Shown here one piece after another: positions 56,467-64,000 of a DNA stretch of 64,000 bases (the stretch's first letter is position 1; the number at the start of each line of letters is the position of its first letter). Below the pieces are notes generated by a model. That model saw nothing but the letters and a program-made list of their open reading frames with translations, was not told the origin of the DNA and made no database searches. Both the position numbers and the translations under genes were made by a program. Source of the DNA: an uncultured Nioella sp. (GTDB taxonomy: Bacteria; Pseudomonadota; Alphaproteobacteria; Rhodobacterales; Rhodobacteraceae); the NCBI GenBank assembly GCA_947498125.1, contig CANMJH010000004.1, positions 62,001-126,000 of the forward strand. The letters are read 5' to 3'.

Positions 56467-57911
56467 CGAAAGCGTTAATGATCCAGGGCGCGGGCTCGAA
56501 TGTAGGCAAATCGCTTTTGGTTGCAGGGCTGTGCCGTGCTGCGCGTGTGCGCGGATTGAAGGTTGCGCCGTTTAAGCCGCAAAACATGTCGAACAATGCA
56601 GCCGTGACGGTGGATGGCGGCGAAATCGGCCGCGCGCAGGCGTTGCAGGCTTTGGCGGCGGGGATCGAGCCCCACACGGATATGAACCCGATTTTGCTAA
56701 AACCCGAGACAGATACAGGTAGTCAGGTCGTGGTTCAAGGCCGTCGCAAAGCGACCGTAAAGGCGCGCGACTATGCCAAGATGAAGCCCGCGCTGATGGC
56801 TCCGGTCTTGGAGAGTTTTACTCGGCTGAAATCTAATTACGATCTTGTCATTATTGAGGGCGCGGGCAGCCCGGCTGAGATCAACCTCAGGGCCAATGAT
56901 CTTGCCAATATGGGCTTCGCTTCAGCGGCAAATGTACCAGTTATTTTGGCCGGAGATATCGATCGCGGCGGCGTCATTGCTCAAATCGTGGGAACGCAAG
57001 CGGTGTTGGACCGTGACGATAATGAACTGATTGCGGGGTTCGTGATCAACAAGTTCCGCGGCGATCCCAGCCTTTTTGATGATGGCTATGCCATGATCGA
57101 AGCGCGGACAGGATGGCGCGGTTTTGGAGTGTTGCCCCATTTCACAAATGCCGGGAGGCTGCCCGCCGAAGATGCTCTGGATTTGCCAGCAGCGTCCGGT
57201 GGCGCAGGGTTGAATATCGCTTGTCTTGCCCTGAGCCGGATCGCCAATTTCGATGACCTTGATCCATTGGCGCAGGAGCCGGGCGTCTCGCTCAACATGA
57301 TCCGTGCAGGCATGCCGATCCCTGGTGACGCAGATCTTGTGATTATTCCCGGATCGAAATCAACCCGTGGGGATTTGGCATTCTTGCGGGCACAGGGGTG
57401 GGACATCGATTTGCAGGCTCATTATCGTCGCGGCGGACATATCCTTGGGATTTGTGGCGGATACCAAATGCTGGGCCAAACTTTACGCGATCCGGGTGGG
57501 CTTGAGGGGCAGGCAGGCGAGGTTCAGGGGCTTGGTTTTTTGAACGTTGAAACAACCATGACCCCGCAAAAAAGCCTGACTCGCGTTTCAGCGCGCCACA
57601 TGAAAAGTGGTAAGGAAATGCGGGGTTATGAAATTCACATCGGGCGCACCGATGGCCCTGACTGCGCAAACCCTTTCGCAGAAGTTGAGGGGGCAGCCGA
57701 AGGCGCGACCTCGGCCAATGGGCGTGTGATGGGCAGCTATCTACATGGGCTTTTTGCCGATGATGGCTTCCGTACAGGGTTCATTCAATCGCTGGGTGGT
57801 GCCGCCGGGGAGTTGAATTATGATGGCGTTGTCGAAGATGTGCTGGACGAACTTGCTGCGCATATGGAGGCACATCTGGATGTTGAAGGGCTTATCGCCC
57901 TCGCGCGGTGA
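56463..57911 (+). CDS. cobQ: Cobyric acid synthase
   Basis: 482 residues. N-terminal P-loop [18 protein letters not shown], then [33 protein letters not shown], and a glutamine amidotransferase domain with [27 protein letters not shown] (nucleophile Cys) and GYEIHIGRT. CobQ amidates four side chains of adenosylcobyrinic acid a,c-diamide. Normal length. It follows the orphan by a 4-bp overlap and precedes a DinB gene by 16 bp. Confidence 0.97.
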   Translation: MTKALMIQGAGSNVGKSLLVAGLCRAARVRGLKVAPFKPQNMSNNAAVTVDGGEIGRAQALQALAAGIEPHTDMNPILLKPETDTGSQVVVQGRRKATVKARDYAKMKPALMAPVLESFTRLKSNYDLVIIEGAGSPAEINLRANDLANMGFASAANVPVILAGDIDRGGVIAQIVGTQAVLDRDDNELIAGFVINKFRGDPSLFDDGYAMIEARTGWRGFGVLPHFTNAGRLPAEDALDLPAASGGAGLNIACLALSRIANFDDLDPLAQEPGVSLNMIRAGMPIPGDADLVIIPGSKSTRGDLAFLRAQGWDIDLQAHYRRGGHILGICGGYQMLGQTLRDPGGLEGQAGEVQGLGFLNVETTMTPQKSLTRVSARHMKSGKEMRGYEIHIGRTDGPDCANPFAEVEGAAEGATSANGRVMGSYLHGLFADDGFRTGFIQSLGGAAGELNYDGVVEDVLDELAAHMEAHLDVEGLIALAR

Positions 57912-57927
57912 TGCCACAAAGGGATGA

Positions 57928-58446
57928 ATGATGATGACCCCATATTTGCAAATGGCCTTGAATAACGCTTGGGCCAACGCCACGCTATATGGGGCAGTCA
58001 CCGGCCTCACAAAAGACGAGTTTACAGCGCCGCGAACTGGGTTCTTTCCATCATTGGCCGCGACGCTGAACCATATCTATGAAGTCGACCTCTATTATTT
58101 GGACGCGCTGGAAGCCGGTGGTTTGGGCCGCAGTGTCTATGAGCGCGAACCCGTCTTGAGTGCGCGGGATTTGGGCCAAGCGCAGGCCGGTGCAGATATG
58201 CGATTTGCGAAGTTTTGCGGTCTGCTGACACCCGCGCTATTAGAAGAAACGCGCGACACAGAGCGGCCAAATGAAACAGTGAAAGAAACTGTCGGCGCGT
58301 TGGTTTTGCACCTTATTCAGCATCAAATTCATCATCGGGGGCAGGCACATACTATGCTGGTTGAAGCTGGAATTGCGCCGCCGCAGCTGGATGATTTCTA
58401 CCTTGAATATGCGCGTGCGCCGTCTGCAAAGGCCTATTTTTCTTAA
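57928..58446 (+). CDS. DinB-family protein
   Basis: 172 residues. Four-helix-bundle pattern with the metal-binding His triad: LNHIYEVDLYYLD near residue 48 and HLIQHQIHHRGQAHTML near 130. DinB proteins are metal-dependent, some acting as thiol transferases. ATG codons at 57928, 57931 and 57934 are in frame; the first is used. It is the end of the cobO-cobQ direction and has no evident link to cobalamin. Confidence 0.88.
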   Translation: MMMTPYLQMALNNAWANATLYGAVTGLTKDEFTAPRTGFFPSLAATLNHIYEVDLYYLDALEAGGLGRSVYEREPVLSARDLGQAQAGADMRFAKFCGLLTPALLEETRDTERPNETVKETVGALVLHLIQHQIHHRGQAHTMLVEAGIAPPQLDDFYLEYARAPSAKAYFS

Positions 58447-58736
58447 TACGAACGTTATGCAAAAACTGCACGGATCAATTGCGTAATTGCCGGCGGGTCC
58501 CTCTTAAATCCCATGAAGTCGACGAGAGAGACCACTTTGTTTTAAGTCAATTTCAAATTTTCCAATGAAAAATAACAAGTTATGTGGGAAAGGGCAGGCT
58601 TTTTTCAGCAAAATCAATTTCATGCCCGCAGTTTTTGATCAAATTGTTTCTGCTTCAAATTGTCGGTGAAAATTGGCCGAAAATATTTGATCAAATCTTG
58701 GCAATCACTTTATGAACCTTCCTTAACCCATTGACT
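58447..58736. other. AT-rich convergent intergenic region with paired palindromes
   Basis: 290 bp between convergent dinB and sulfatase genes. It carries two copies of TTTGATCAAAT (58634-58644 and 58686-58696), 52 bp apart centre to centre, about five helical turns. The GC content is well below that of the genes. No gene or clear terminator seen. Confidence 0.5.
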
Positions 58737-60248
58737 CTATTTAATTGGTGGGTACCGCATCCGCTCTGCCGCGACTGTCCAATCTTGATGGTTCCGGACA
58801 TATTCCTGAGCGGCATCTCGGCGGGGTTGATAGTCCCAACTGGTCAAGCTGCCGTGCTCCATAGCCTCATATATAGGTCTCCGGCGTTTTTGATTGGCTA
58901 AAACGTCAGAATAGAGGGCGTTTTCGTTCCACTTTGCAGCGGCTTCTACTTTAAAAGATTCAACAATCTGGAAAAACTCTGGATTTTCAGACAAATTGTT
59001 CTGTTCAAAAGGATCGTTCAAAACATTATAAAGTAAAGGCGCATCGGGCAACGTATGGATGTATTTGAACGCTCCGCGTCGGATCATGAGTAAGGGACGA
59101 CTTGTACATTCACCACAATAGTCACCAAAAACAGTTCGATCAGTGCTCTCAGGTTCTGCATGTGTAAGCAATGGCCAAAGCGAGCGTCCATCCAGCGGCG
59201 TTTCTGGCAGATCCGCGGCGCTCTGATCGGCAATGTCCAAGAATGTCGGCAGCAGATCCACAAGGCTGACGGGCGCCTCTGAGGTGCCTTTTCTCACGCC
59301 TGGACCGGAAATTATCATTGGGATTCGAGCGGAGTGCTCGAAGAAGTTCATCTTGTACCAAAGCCCGCGTTCGCCAAGCATATCTCCGTGATCTGACGTA
59401 ATGATGATGATTGTGTTCTCATATTGGTCGCTCTCTTTCAGCGCTTTGACGATCTCACCAATTTTGCTGTCAAAATATGAGGTATTTGCATAATATCCGT
59501 GGCGGGCATTGCGAACTTCCTTATCCGTAACAGGGCAATCTGCGGCGCCAATTCCCTTGTTCAAACGCAATGTCTGCGGGTCGTCGGTCAGGCCGGTTTG
59601 CGGCATGTCGATTTCTTCGGGGTCATAGAGGTCCCAAAATTCCGGGCGTGGCACGTAGGGGTCATGCGGGTGCATAAGGCTGACCACCATTGCAAAAGGT
59701 GCGGTGCCTTGCATGGCGTAGTCAAAGATACGCCGACGGGCGAGAAAGGTGGTTTCCTCGTCAAATTCGATTTGAAAGCTCGTCGCCGCCGGCCCGGCCT
59801 GCTGAACCGACTCCATATTGTGATACCATTTTTCGATGCGACGATCTGGGTTGTCCCAATCGGGTGTCCACGCGAAATCGGCGGGATAGACATCGGTGGT
59901 CAAACGCTCTTCAAACCCGTGCAGCTGATCTGGCCCGACGAAATGCATTTTGCCCGACAAACATGTTCGATATCCGCGCGAGCGAAGATAATGAGCAAAT
60001 GTGGGAATTGAAGCCGCGAACTCAGCCGCGTTGTCATAGGTGCCAATGCGGCTGACAAGTTGTCCGGTCATAAATGCAGCACGCGACGGCGCGCAGAGCG
60101 GCGAGTTGCAATAGGCCGCATCGAACCGCATTCCTTGTTTGGCCAGCGCTTCCATATGCGGTGTTTTTACCACTGGATGACCATATGCACCTGTAAATTG
60201 TGGGGCCAATTGGTCTGCCATGATGACGACGATATTTGGGGTGGGCAT
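58737..60248 (-). CDS. betC: Choline-sulfatase
   Basis: 503 residues from MPTPNIVVIMADQ at 60248, with AGGAGG upstream. The formylglycine motif CAPSR (C52) begins the sulfatase signature SPLCAPSRAAFMTGQL; the TYDNAAEF and RTCLSGKMHFVGPDQLHGFE stretches and ITSDHGDMLGERGLWYKMNFFEHS match BetC type. It cleaves choline-O-sulfate to choline and sulfate, which marine bacteria use as sulfur source and osmolyte precursor. It is divergent from a peptide-type ABC operon. Confidence 0.9.
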   Translation of the reverse strand: MPTPNIVVIMADQLAPQFTGAYGHPVVKTPHMEALAKQGMRFDAAYCNSPLCAPSRAAFMTGQLVSRIGTYDNAAEFAASIPTFAHYLRSRGYRTCLSGKMHFVGPDQLHGFEERLTTDVYPADFAWTPDWDNPDRRIEKWYHNMESVQQAGPAATSFQIEFDEETTFLARRRIFDYAMQGTAPFAMVVSLMHPHDPYVPRPEFWDLYDPEEIDMPQTGLTDDPQTLRLNKGIGAADCPVTDKEVRNARHGYYANTSYFDSKIGEIVKALKESDQYENTIIIITSDHGDMLGERGLWYKMNFFEHSARIPMIISGPGVRKGTSEAPVSLVDLLPTFLDIADQSAADLPETPLDGRSLWPLLTHAEPESTDRTVFGDYCGECTSRPLLMIRRGAFKYIHTLPDAPLLYNVLNDPFEQNNLSENPEFFQIVESFKVEAAAKWNENALYSDVLANQKRRRPIYEAMEHGSLTSWDYQPRRDAAQEYVRNHQDWTVAAERMRYPPIK

Positions 60249-60610
60249 CAAGGACCTCCTGCTAATTTTGACTTGGCGACGCGCCATCTTGCTGCGCCAA
60301 GCCGTCATCCCTTTTGCATCTTCGCGTCAAGAAAAATTGCGAACGTGGCGCAAATTTTGAAATTTTCTGATCCCAAAATGCGTGTAGACGTCGAAAACAG
60401 AACAGTTTGTGTCGTAAAGGGCTGGGGTAATTGCGCCAGCCGTGCAAAACTCGGTTTGTGATTCATCGCTTCTTTATATTGCCCCTTCAGCTTTCGCATG
60501 CCGGTAACGGCGTTGCGCGCAATTGGGTCCTGCCGTCCAGCTTTGGTTGTGATGGCGCGATGATGAAAAAACACAAATCAAAAAATAACCAACAGTGAGG
60601 AAATACTGGG
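60249..60610. promoter_or_regulatory. Divergent promoter region between betC and the ABC operon
   Basis: 362 bp with AT-rich stretches (about 60320-60400 and 60560-60600). It must contain the promoters of both betC and the ABC transporter genes. I found no exact operator; a TTTTGAAATTTTC stretch at 60354 is the most repetitive part. Confidence 0.45.
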
Positions 60611-62182
60611 ATGTCTTCGAATAAATTTATGTCCAGCGGTGTCAGCCGTCGCGGCGTTCTAAAAGGTGCGTCTGCCATTGGTGGCGCTGCTCTTTTGACC
60701 CCAATGGGCACACCGATGGCGCGCGCGCAGGCGATGCGTGGCGGAACGCTTCGGGTTGGCATGGCCCACGGTTCAACCACCGATAGTCTTGATCCGGGAT
60801 CATGGGAAAACGACTTTTCGATCTTTCTGGCGCATTCATCCAACAACTATCTGGTGGAAATCGGTCAAGATGGGTCGCTGATCCCTGAAGTTGCCGAGGG
60901 CTGGGAAGCGTCGCCGGATGCACGGGTCTGGACCTTCACAATCCGCTCGGGTGTGCAGTACCATTCGGGCCGCACAGTGACAGCTGAGGATGTAGTTGCC
61001 TCGATCAACCACCATTTGGGCGACGATTCGACCTCGGCCGCTAAGCCGATCCTGGAAGTCATCACCGAAATGACCATCGATGGCATGAATGTGGTCTTCA
61101 CACTTGCCGATGGCAATGCTGACTTCCCATTTGTTCTGTCCGACTACCACGTTCCGATCTTGCCTTCGAATAACGGCGAGATTGACGTCACCTCGACCGA
61201 TGGCTGTGGTCCTTATGTGATCGACCAGCTTGAGCAAGGCGTCGGCGCCAGCCTGACCCGCCATGACGGATATTGGAAAGGCGACAGCCGCGCGCATTTC
61301 GACGGTGTTGAGATCCTCGCGATCCACGATGCCGCCGCGCGTCAGAATGCTCTGATCTCGGGCGAAGTTGACTATATCGATACTGTTGACCTGAACACGG
61401 TGCACCTGTTGCAGCGCGCGCCGGGCATGGTGATCTTCCCGGTCACGGGTAACCAGCATTACGGGCTGCCCATGGATAGCCGTCAGGCGCCATATTCGGA
61501 TAACAACGTCCGTATGGCACTGAAATACGCGATTGATCGTGAGCAGATGGTTGACACCATCCTCAACGGTTTTGGCTCGGTTGGTAATGACCACCCAATC
61601 GGACCCGGTCAGCGCTATTTCAATACCGAGCTTGAGCAAAAGAGCTACGACCCTGATCGCGCGCGTTACTATCTGCAGCAATCTGGTCTGGACAGCATCG
61701 ATCTTGAGATCAACATCGCCGATGCGGCCTTTTCCGGCGCAGTAGATGCGGCAGTTCTCTTCTCTGAATCGGCAGCAGCGGGCGGTATCAACCTGACTGT
61801 ATCGCGTGAGCCAAATGACGGTTACTGGTCCAATGTTTGGATGCAGAAACCATTTGTCGGCACCTATTGGGGCGGACGTCCGGTCGAAGATCTGATGTTC
61901 ACCACGGCTTATGCAGAAGGCGCGTCCTGGAATGAAAGCTATTGGAGCCATGAGCGCTTCAACGAGCTGCTCGTTGCGGCCCGTGCTGAGTTGAATGATG
62001 ATCTTCGTCGCGAGATGTATTTCGAAATGCAGCAAATCGTTTCTGACGAAGGCTCGACCATTATCCCAATGTTCGCAGCTTACGTTGGCGCGCATAACGA
62101 TACCCTGATGCATGGCGATGAGATCGCCACGAACTGGGCGAATGACGGCCACCGGATGACCGAACGCTGGTGGTTCGGATAA
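60611..62182 (+). CDS. ABC transporter substrate-binding protein, family 5 (dipeptide type)
   Basis: 523 residues. Tat-type signal SRRGVLKGASAIGGAALL then AQA cleavage; the mature part has GWEASPDARVWTFTIRSGVQYHSGRTVTAEDVV, the core of DppA/OppA/NikA proteins, and a late GGRPVEDLMFTTAYAEG. It captures peptides or similar ligands in the periplasm. An intrinsic terminator separates it from the permease gene, so it is probably more abundant. The divergent betC next to it hints that the ligand may be a sulfated or choline-type compound, but that is only context. Confidence 0.92.
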   Translation: MSSNKFMSSGVSRRGVLKGASAIGGAALLTPMGTPMARAQAMRGGTLRVGMAHGSTTDSLDPGSWENDFSIFLAHSSNNYLVEIGQDGSLIPEVAEGWEASPDARVWTFTIRSGVQYHSGRTVTAEDVVASINHHLGDDSTSAAKPILEVITEMTIDGMNVVFTLADGNADFPFVLSDYHVPILPSNNGEIDVTSTDGCGPYVIDQLEQGVGASLTRHDGYWKGDSRAHFDGVEILAIHDAAARQNALISGEVDYIDTVDLNTVHLLQRAPGMVIFPVTGNQHYGLPMDSRQAPYSDNNVRMALKYAIDREQMVDTILNGFGSVGNDHPIGPGQRYFNTELEQKSYDPDRARYYLQQSGLDSIDLEINIADAAFSGAVDAAVLFSESAAAGGINLTVSREPNDGYWSNVWMQKPFVGTYWGGRPVEDLMFTTAYAEGASWNESYWSHERFNELLVAARAELNDDLRREMYFEMQQIVSDEGSTIIPMFAAYVGAHNDTLMHGDEIATNWANDGHRMTERWWFG

Positions 62183-62195
62183 TAAAACTCTTGCG

Positions 62196-62223
62196 CCCCC
62201 GGTCCGAAATGGACCGGGGGTTT
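62196..62223 (+). terminator. Terminator-like hairpin after the binding-protein gene
   Basis: CCCCCGGTCC (62196-62205) pairs with GGACCGGGGG (62211-62220) around GAAAT, followed by TTT. It lies inside the ABC operon. Confidence 0.8.
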
Positions 62224-62284
62224 GCATTTGCAACGACAAGAATGATGACGCCCCATCGGGGCGCGGCACGTTCGAGGGGAAAAA

Positions 62285-63241
62285 ATGTCACATATCTGGA
62301 GCATGATAGGTAAGCGTCTCGCGCTTGGCCTGCTCACACTATTTATCGTTTCGGTCCTGATCTTTCTGGCAACTGAATTGTTGCCGGGCGATTTCGCCGA
62401 AGAATTCCTAGGGCAATCTGCAACCGAAGAAACGGTTGCTGCACTTCGGCGCGAGCTGGGCTTGGACCAGCCAATGCATATTCGCTATATCGATTGGCTG
62501 ACTGGCGCCCTTCAGGGTGATTTCGGCAACTCGCTGTCGAACCGGCGTCCTGTATCCGAGCTGATTGGCGGGCGCTTTGGCAATACGCTGTTCTTGGCGG
62601 CCTATGCTGCGGCTATTGCTGTGCCGCTCTCGCTTGCCCTTGGAATTCTCGCGGCTCTTTACCGTAACTCATTCTTTGATCGCTTCGCCAACGCAGCTGC
62701 GCTGACAGCGATTTCCTTTCCCGAGTTCTTTCTGGCCTACATCTTGATCGTGTGGCTTGCAGGCGCTGGCGGTCTTTTCCCTTCGATGGCAAACCTGCGC
62801 GGGGACCCAAGCTTCGGTGATATGCTGTACCGGACCTTCCTGCCAGCATTGACCATGACCTTGGTTGTGACCGCCCATATGATGCGGATGACGCGGGCGG
62901 CGATTATCAACTTGCTAGCCTCGCCTTATATCGAAATGGCCCGCCTGAAAGGCATGAGCCCGATGCGGGTCGTTGTAAAACACGCGCTGCCAAATGCACT
63001 GGCCCCGATCATCAACGTGATCGCGTTGAACCTTGCCTACCTGATTACCGGTGTCGTGCTGGTTGAGGTGGTCTTTGTCTATCCGGGTCTGGGTCAGTTG
63101 ATGGTTGATAGCGTGGCCTCAAGGGATATGCCGGTTGTGCAGGGCGTGGCCCTGATCTTTGCCGCAGCTTACGTGCTGCTAAACCTCACGGCGGATGTGT
63201 TGGCGACCTTGTCCAACCCACGCCTTGTGCATCGCCGCTGA
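62285..63241 (+). CDS. ABC transporter permease (DppB type)
   Basis: 318 residues, six helices. N-terminal LLTLFIVSVLIFLATELLPGD and the EAA loop with EMARLKGMSPMRVVVKHALPNALAPI are those of the first permease of dipeptide/nickel-type systems. GGGG-containing RBS before ATG 62285. It forms a heterodimer channel with the next protein. Confidence 0.94.
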   Translation: MSHIWSMIGKRLALGLLTLFIVSVLIFLATELLPGDFAEEFLGQSATEETVAALRRELGLDQPMHIRYIDWLTGALQGDFGNSLSNRRPVSELIGGRFGNTLFLAAYAAAIAVPLSLALGILAALYRNSFFDRFANAAALTAISFPEFFLAYILIVWLAGAGGLFPSMANLRGDPSFGDMLYRTFLPALTMTLVVTAHMMRMTRAAIINLLASPYIEMARLKGMSPMRVVVKHALPNALAPIINVIALNLAYLITGVVLVEVVFVYPGLGQLMVDSVASRDMPVVQGVALIFAAAYVLLNLTADVLATLSNPRLVHRR

Positions 63242-63254
63242 AGGGGTCTGAGCT

Positions 63255-64000
63255 ATGAATATTATTATGCCCCTTGTGTGGATCGCAGCAGTTTGCGCAG
63301 CTGCTATGGCCGCAGGCTGGATCTTTCGCACCGTCGCCGTTGCGGTTTCGCCGCGCGCGATTGCAAAAGCGTTGAAATCTGCGCCTTTGACCGCGTCTTT
63401 CGGGATGTTGATGATCCTGATCTACATCGTCGGCGCTTTTTTGGCCCCGGCCATCGCACCGTTTTCCGAGACCGAAATTGTTGGCCGGGAATTTCAACCA
63501 TGGGATGACGTTCACCTGCTCGGCACAGATAGCCTTGGGCGCGATATGCTATCGCGTCTTATCTATGGCGCGCGGAACACGGTCGGCATCGCCTTTGCCA
63601 CCACCATCATTGCCTTTGCCATTGGCTCGATCACCGGCCTTTTGGCGGCGACTGTTGGTGGATGGATGGATCAGACCCTCAGCCGTGCGGTTGACGTTCT
63701 GATGGCCATTCCGGCGTTGATCTTCTCGCTATTGTTGTTGTCGATCTTCGGCACGTCTGTTGTGACGCTGATCTTGGTCATCGCGATTATCGACAGCACG
63801 CGGGTCTTCCGGCTTGCCCGTTCGGTCGCCCTGAACATCGTGGTCATGGATTATATTGAAGCGGCGAAATTGCGGGGGGAGGGGCTATGGCGCCTTATCA
63901 CTCGTGAGATCTTGCCAAACGCCACGGCGCCCCTCGTCGCGGAATTTGGCCTGCGCTTCTGCTTTGTATTCCTGACCATCTCGGCGCTTAGCTTCCTTGG
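63255..64000 (+). CDS. ABC transporter permease (DppC type), 3' end missing
   Basis: ATG 63255, 13 bases after the previous stop; the frame stays open to the end of the window (248 codons), so the gene is cut. It has the DppC motif LLGTDSLGRDMLSRLIYGAR and the EAA loop DYIEAAKLRGEGLWRLITREILPN. At least four helices are visible. Partner of the preceding permease; the ATPase genes should lie just beyond the window. Confidence 0.92.
   Translation, partial: MNIIMPLVWIAAVCAAAMAAGWIFRTVAVAVSPRAIAKALKSAPLTASFGMLMILIYIVGAFLAPAIAPFSETEIVGREFQPWDDVHLLGTDSLGRDMLSRLIYGARNTVGIAFATTIIAFAIGSITGLLAATVGGWMDQTLSRAVDVLMAIPALIFSLLLLSIFGTSVVTLILVIAIIDSTRVFRLARSVALNIVVMDYIEAAKLRGEGLWRLITREILPNATAPLVAEFGLRFCFVFLTISALSFL

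Noticed and set aside
60836-62269. A 477-codon open frame on the minus strand opposite the ABC binding-protein gene
   Set aside because: It is the antisense shadow of a clear family-5 binding protein; no start site, no recognisable product.

Overview
The window looks like chromosomal DNA of a marine alphaproteobacterium of the Rhodobacteraceae (Roseobacter group). The evidence is gene content and style: the aerobic (oxygen-dependent) cobalamin pathway with cobG, cobF and cobN, an aa3 oxidase subunit I with the alphaproteobacterial layout, TRAP-TAXI transport with a DctBD-type two-component pair, a choline-sulfatase, DUF2244 and LytTR membrane proteins, a PopZ-like polar-organiser candidate, moderate GC and tight ATGA/TAATG gene overlaps. 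I saw no rRNA, CRISPR array, intact insertion sequence or prophage. Two tRNA genes (Leu-GAG, Cys-GCA) are present. The last gene runs off the right edge.

Layout. 0-3.4 kb: folate and cell-wall precursor genes (folB-like, folP, glmM). 3.4-7.5 kb: a Tat-exported stand-alone secretin domain, an EamA exporter, a ThDP decarboxylase and a His/Met-rich exported protein. 7.6-11 kb: ilvC, divergent from two overlapping Lrp/AsnC regulators, then a class V aminotransferase. 11-17.5 kb: UbiH-type hydroxylase, HAD phosphatase, GntR regulator, a membrane glycosyltransferase with an MshEN-like N-terminus, carA and a YqeY protein. 17.5-24.3 kb: a row of three perfect hairpins, DUF2244, ctaD, lipB, LytTR, DUF2306, a peptidoglycan-binding protein and the tRNAs. 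24.5-31.1 kb: methyltransferase, TolC-type protein, PopZ-like protein, rhomboid protease, efp and small conserved proteins. 31.2-38.1 kb: TRAP-TAXI transporter with its sensor kinase and response regulator.

38.2-57.9 kb is a large vitamin B12 region: cobF-cbiM-like, cobA-B-M-E-L, the inverted cobK, cobJ-I-H-G-N, cobW, a DUF1636 protein, cobO and cobQ. Two cobalamin riboswitches, both on the minus strand, control it: one ahead of cbiM-like/cobF, the other ahead of the DUF1636-cobW-cobN-cobGHIJ operon. Embedded in this region are genes with no known cobalamin role: a 109-residue orphan between cobW and cobN, a DUF1629/Imm11-like gene, two tandem Lin0512-family genes, and a 104-residue orphan translationally coupled to cobQ. 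57.9-64 kb: DinB protein, choline-sulfatase and a divergent dipeptide-type ABC transporter.

The observations I rate highest are: cobK lying inverted inside the cob operon, with its start codon sharing two bases with the cobL start codon; the orphan and immunity-like genes built into the cob operons; the three tandem hairpins after the yqeY-like gene; and two transcription-terminator hairpins that double as coding sequence (DUF2244) or as a Shine-Dalgarno arm (after efp).
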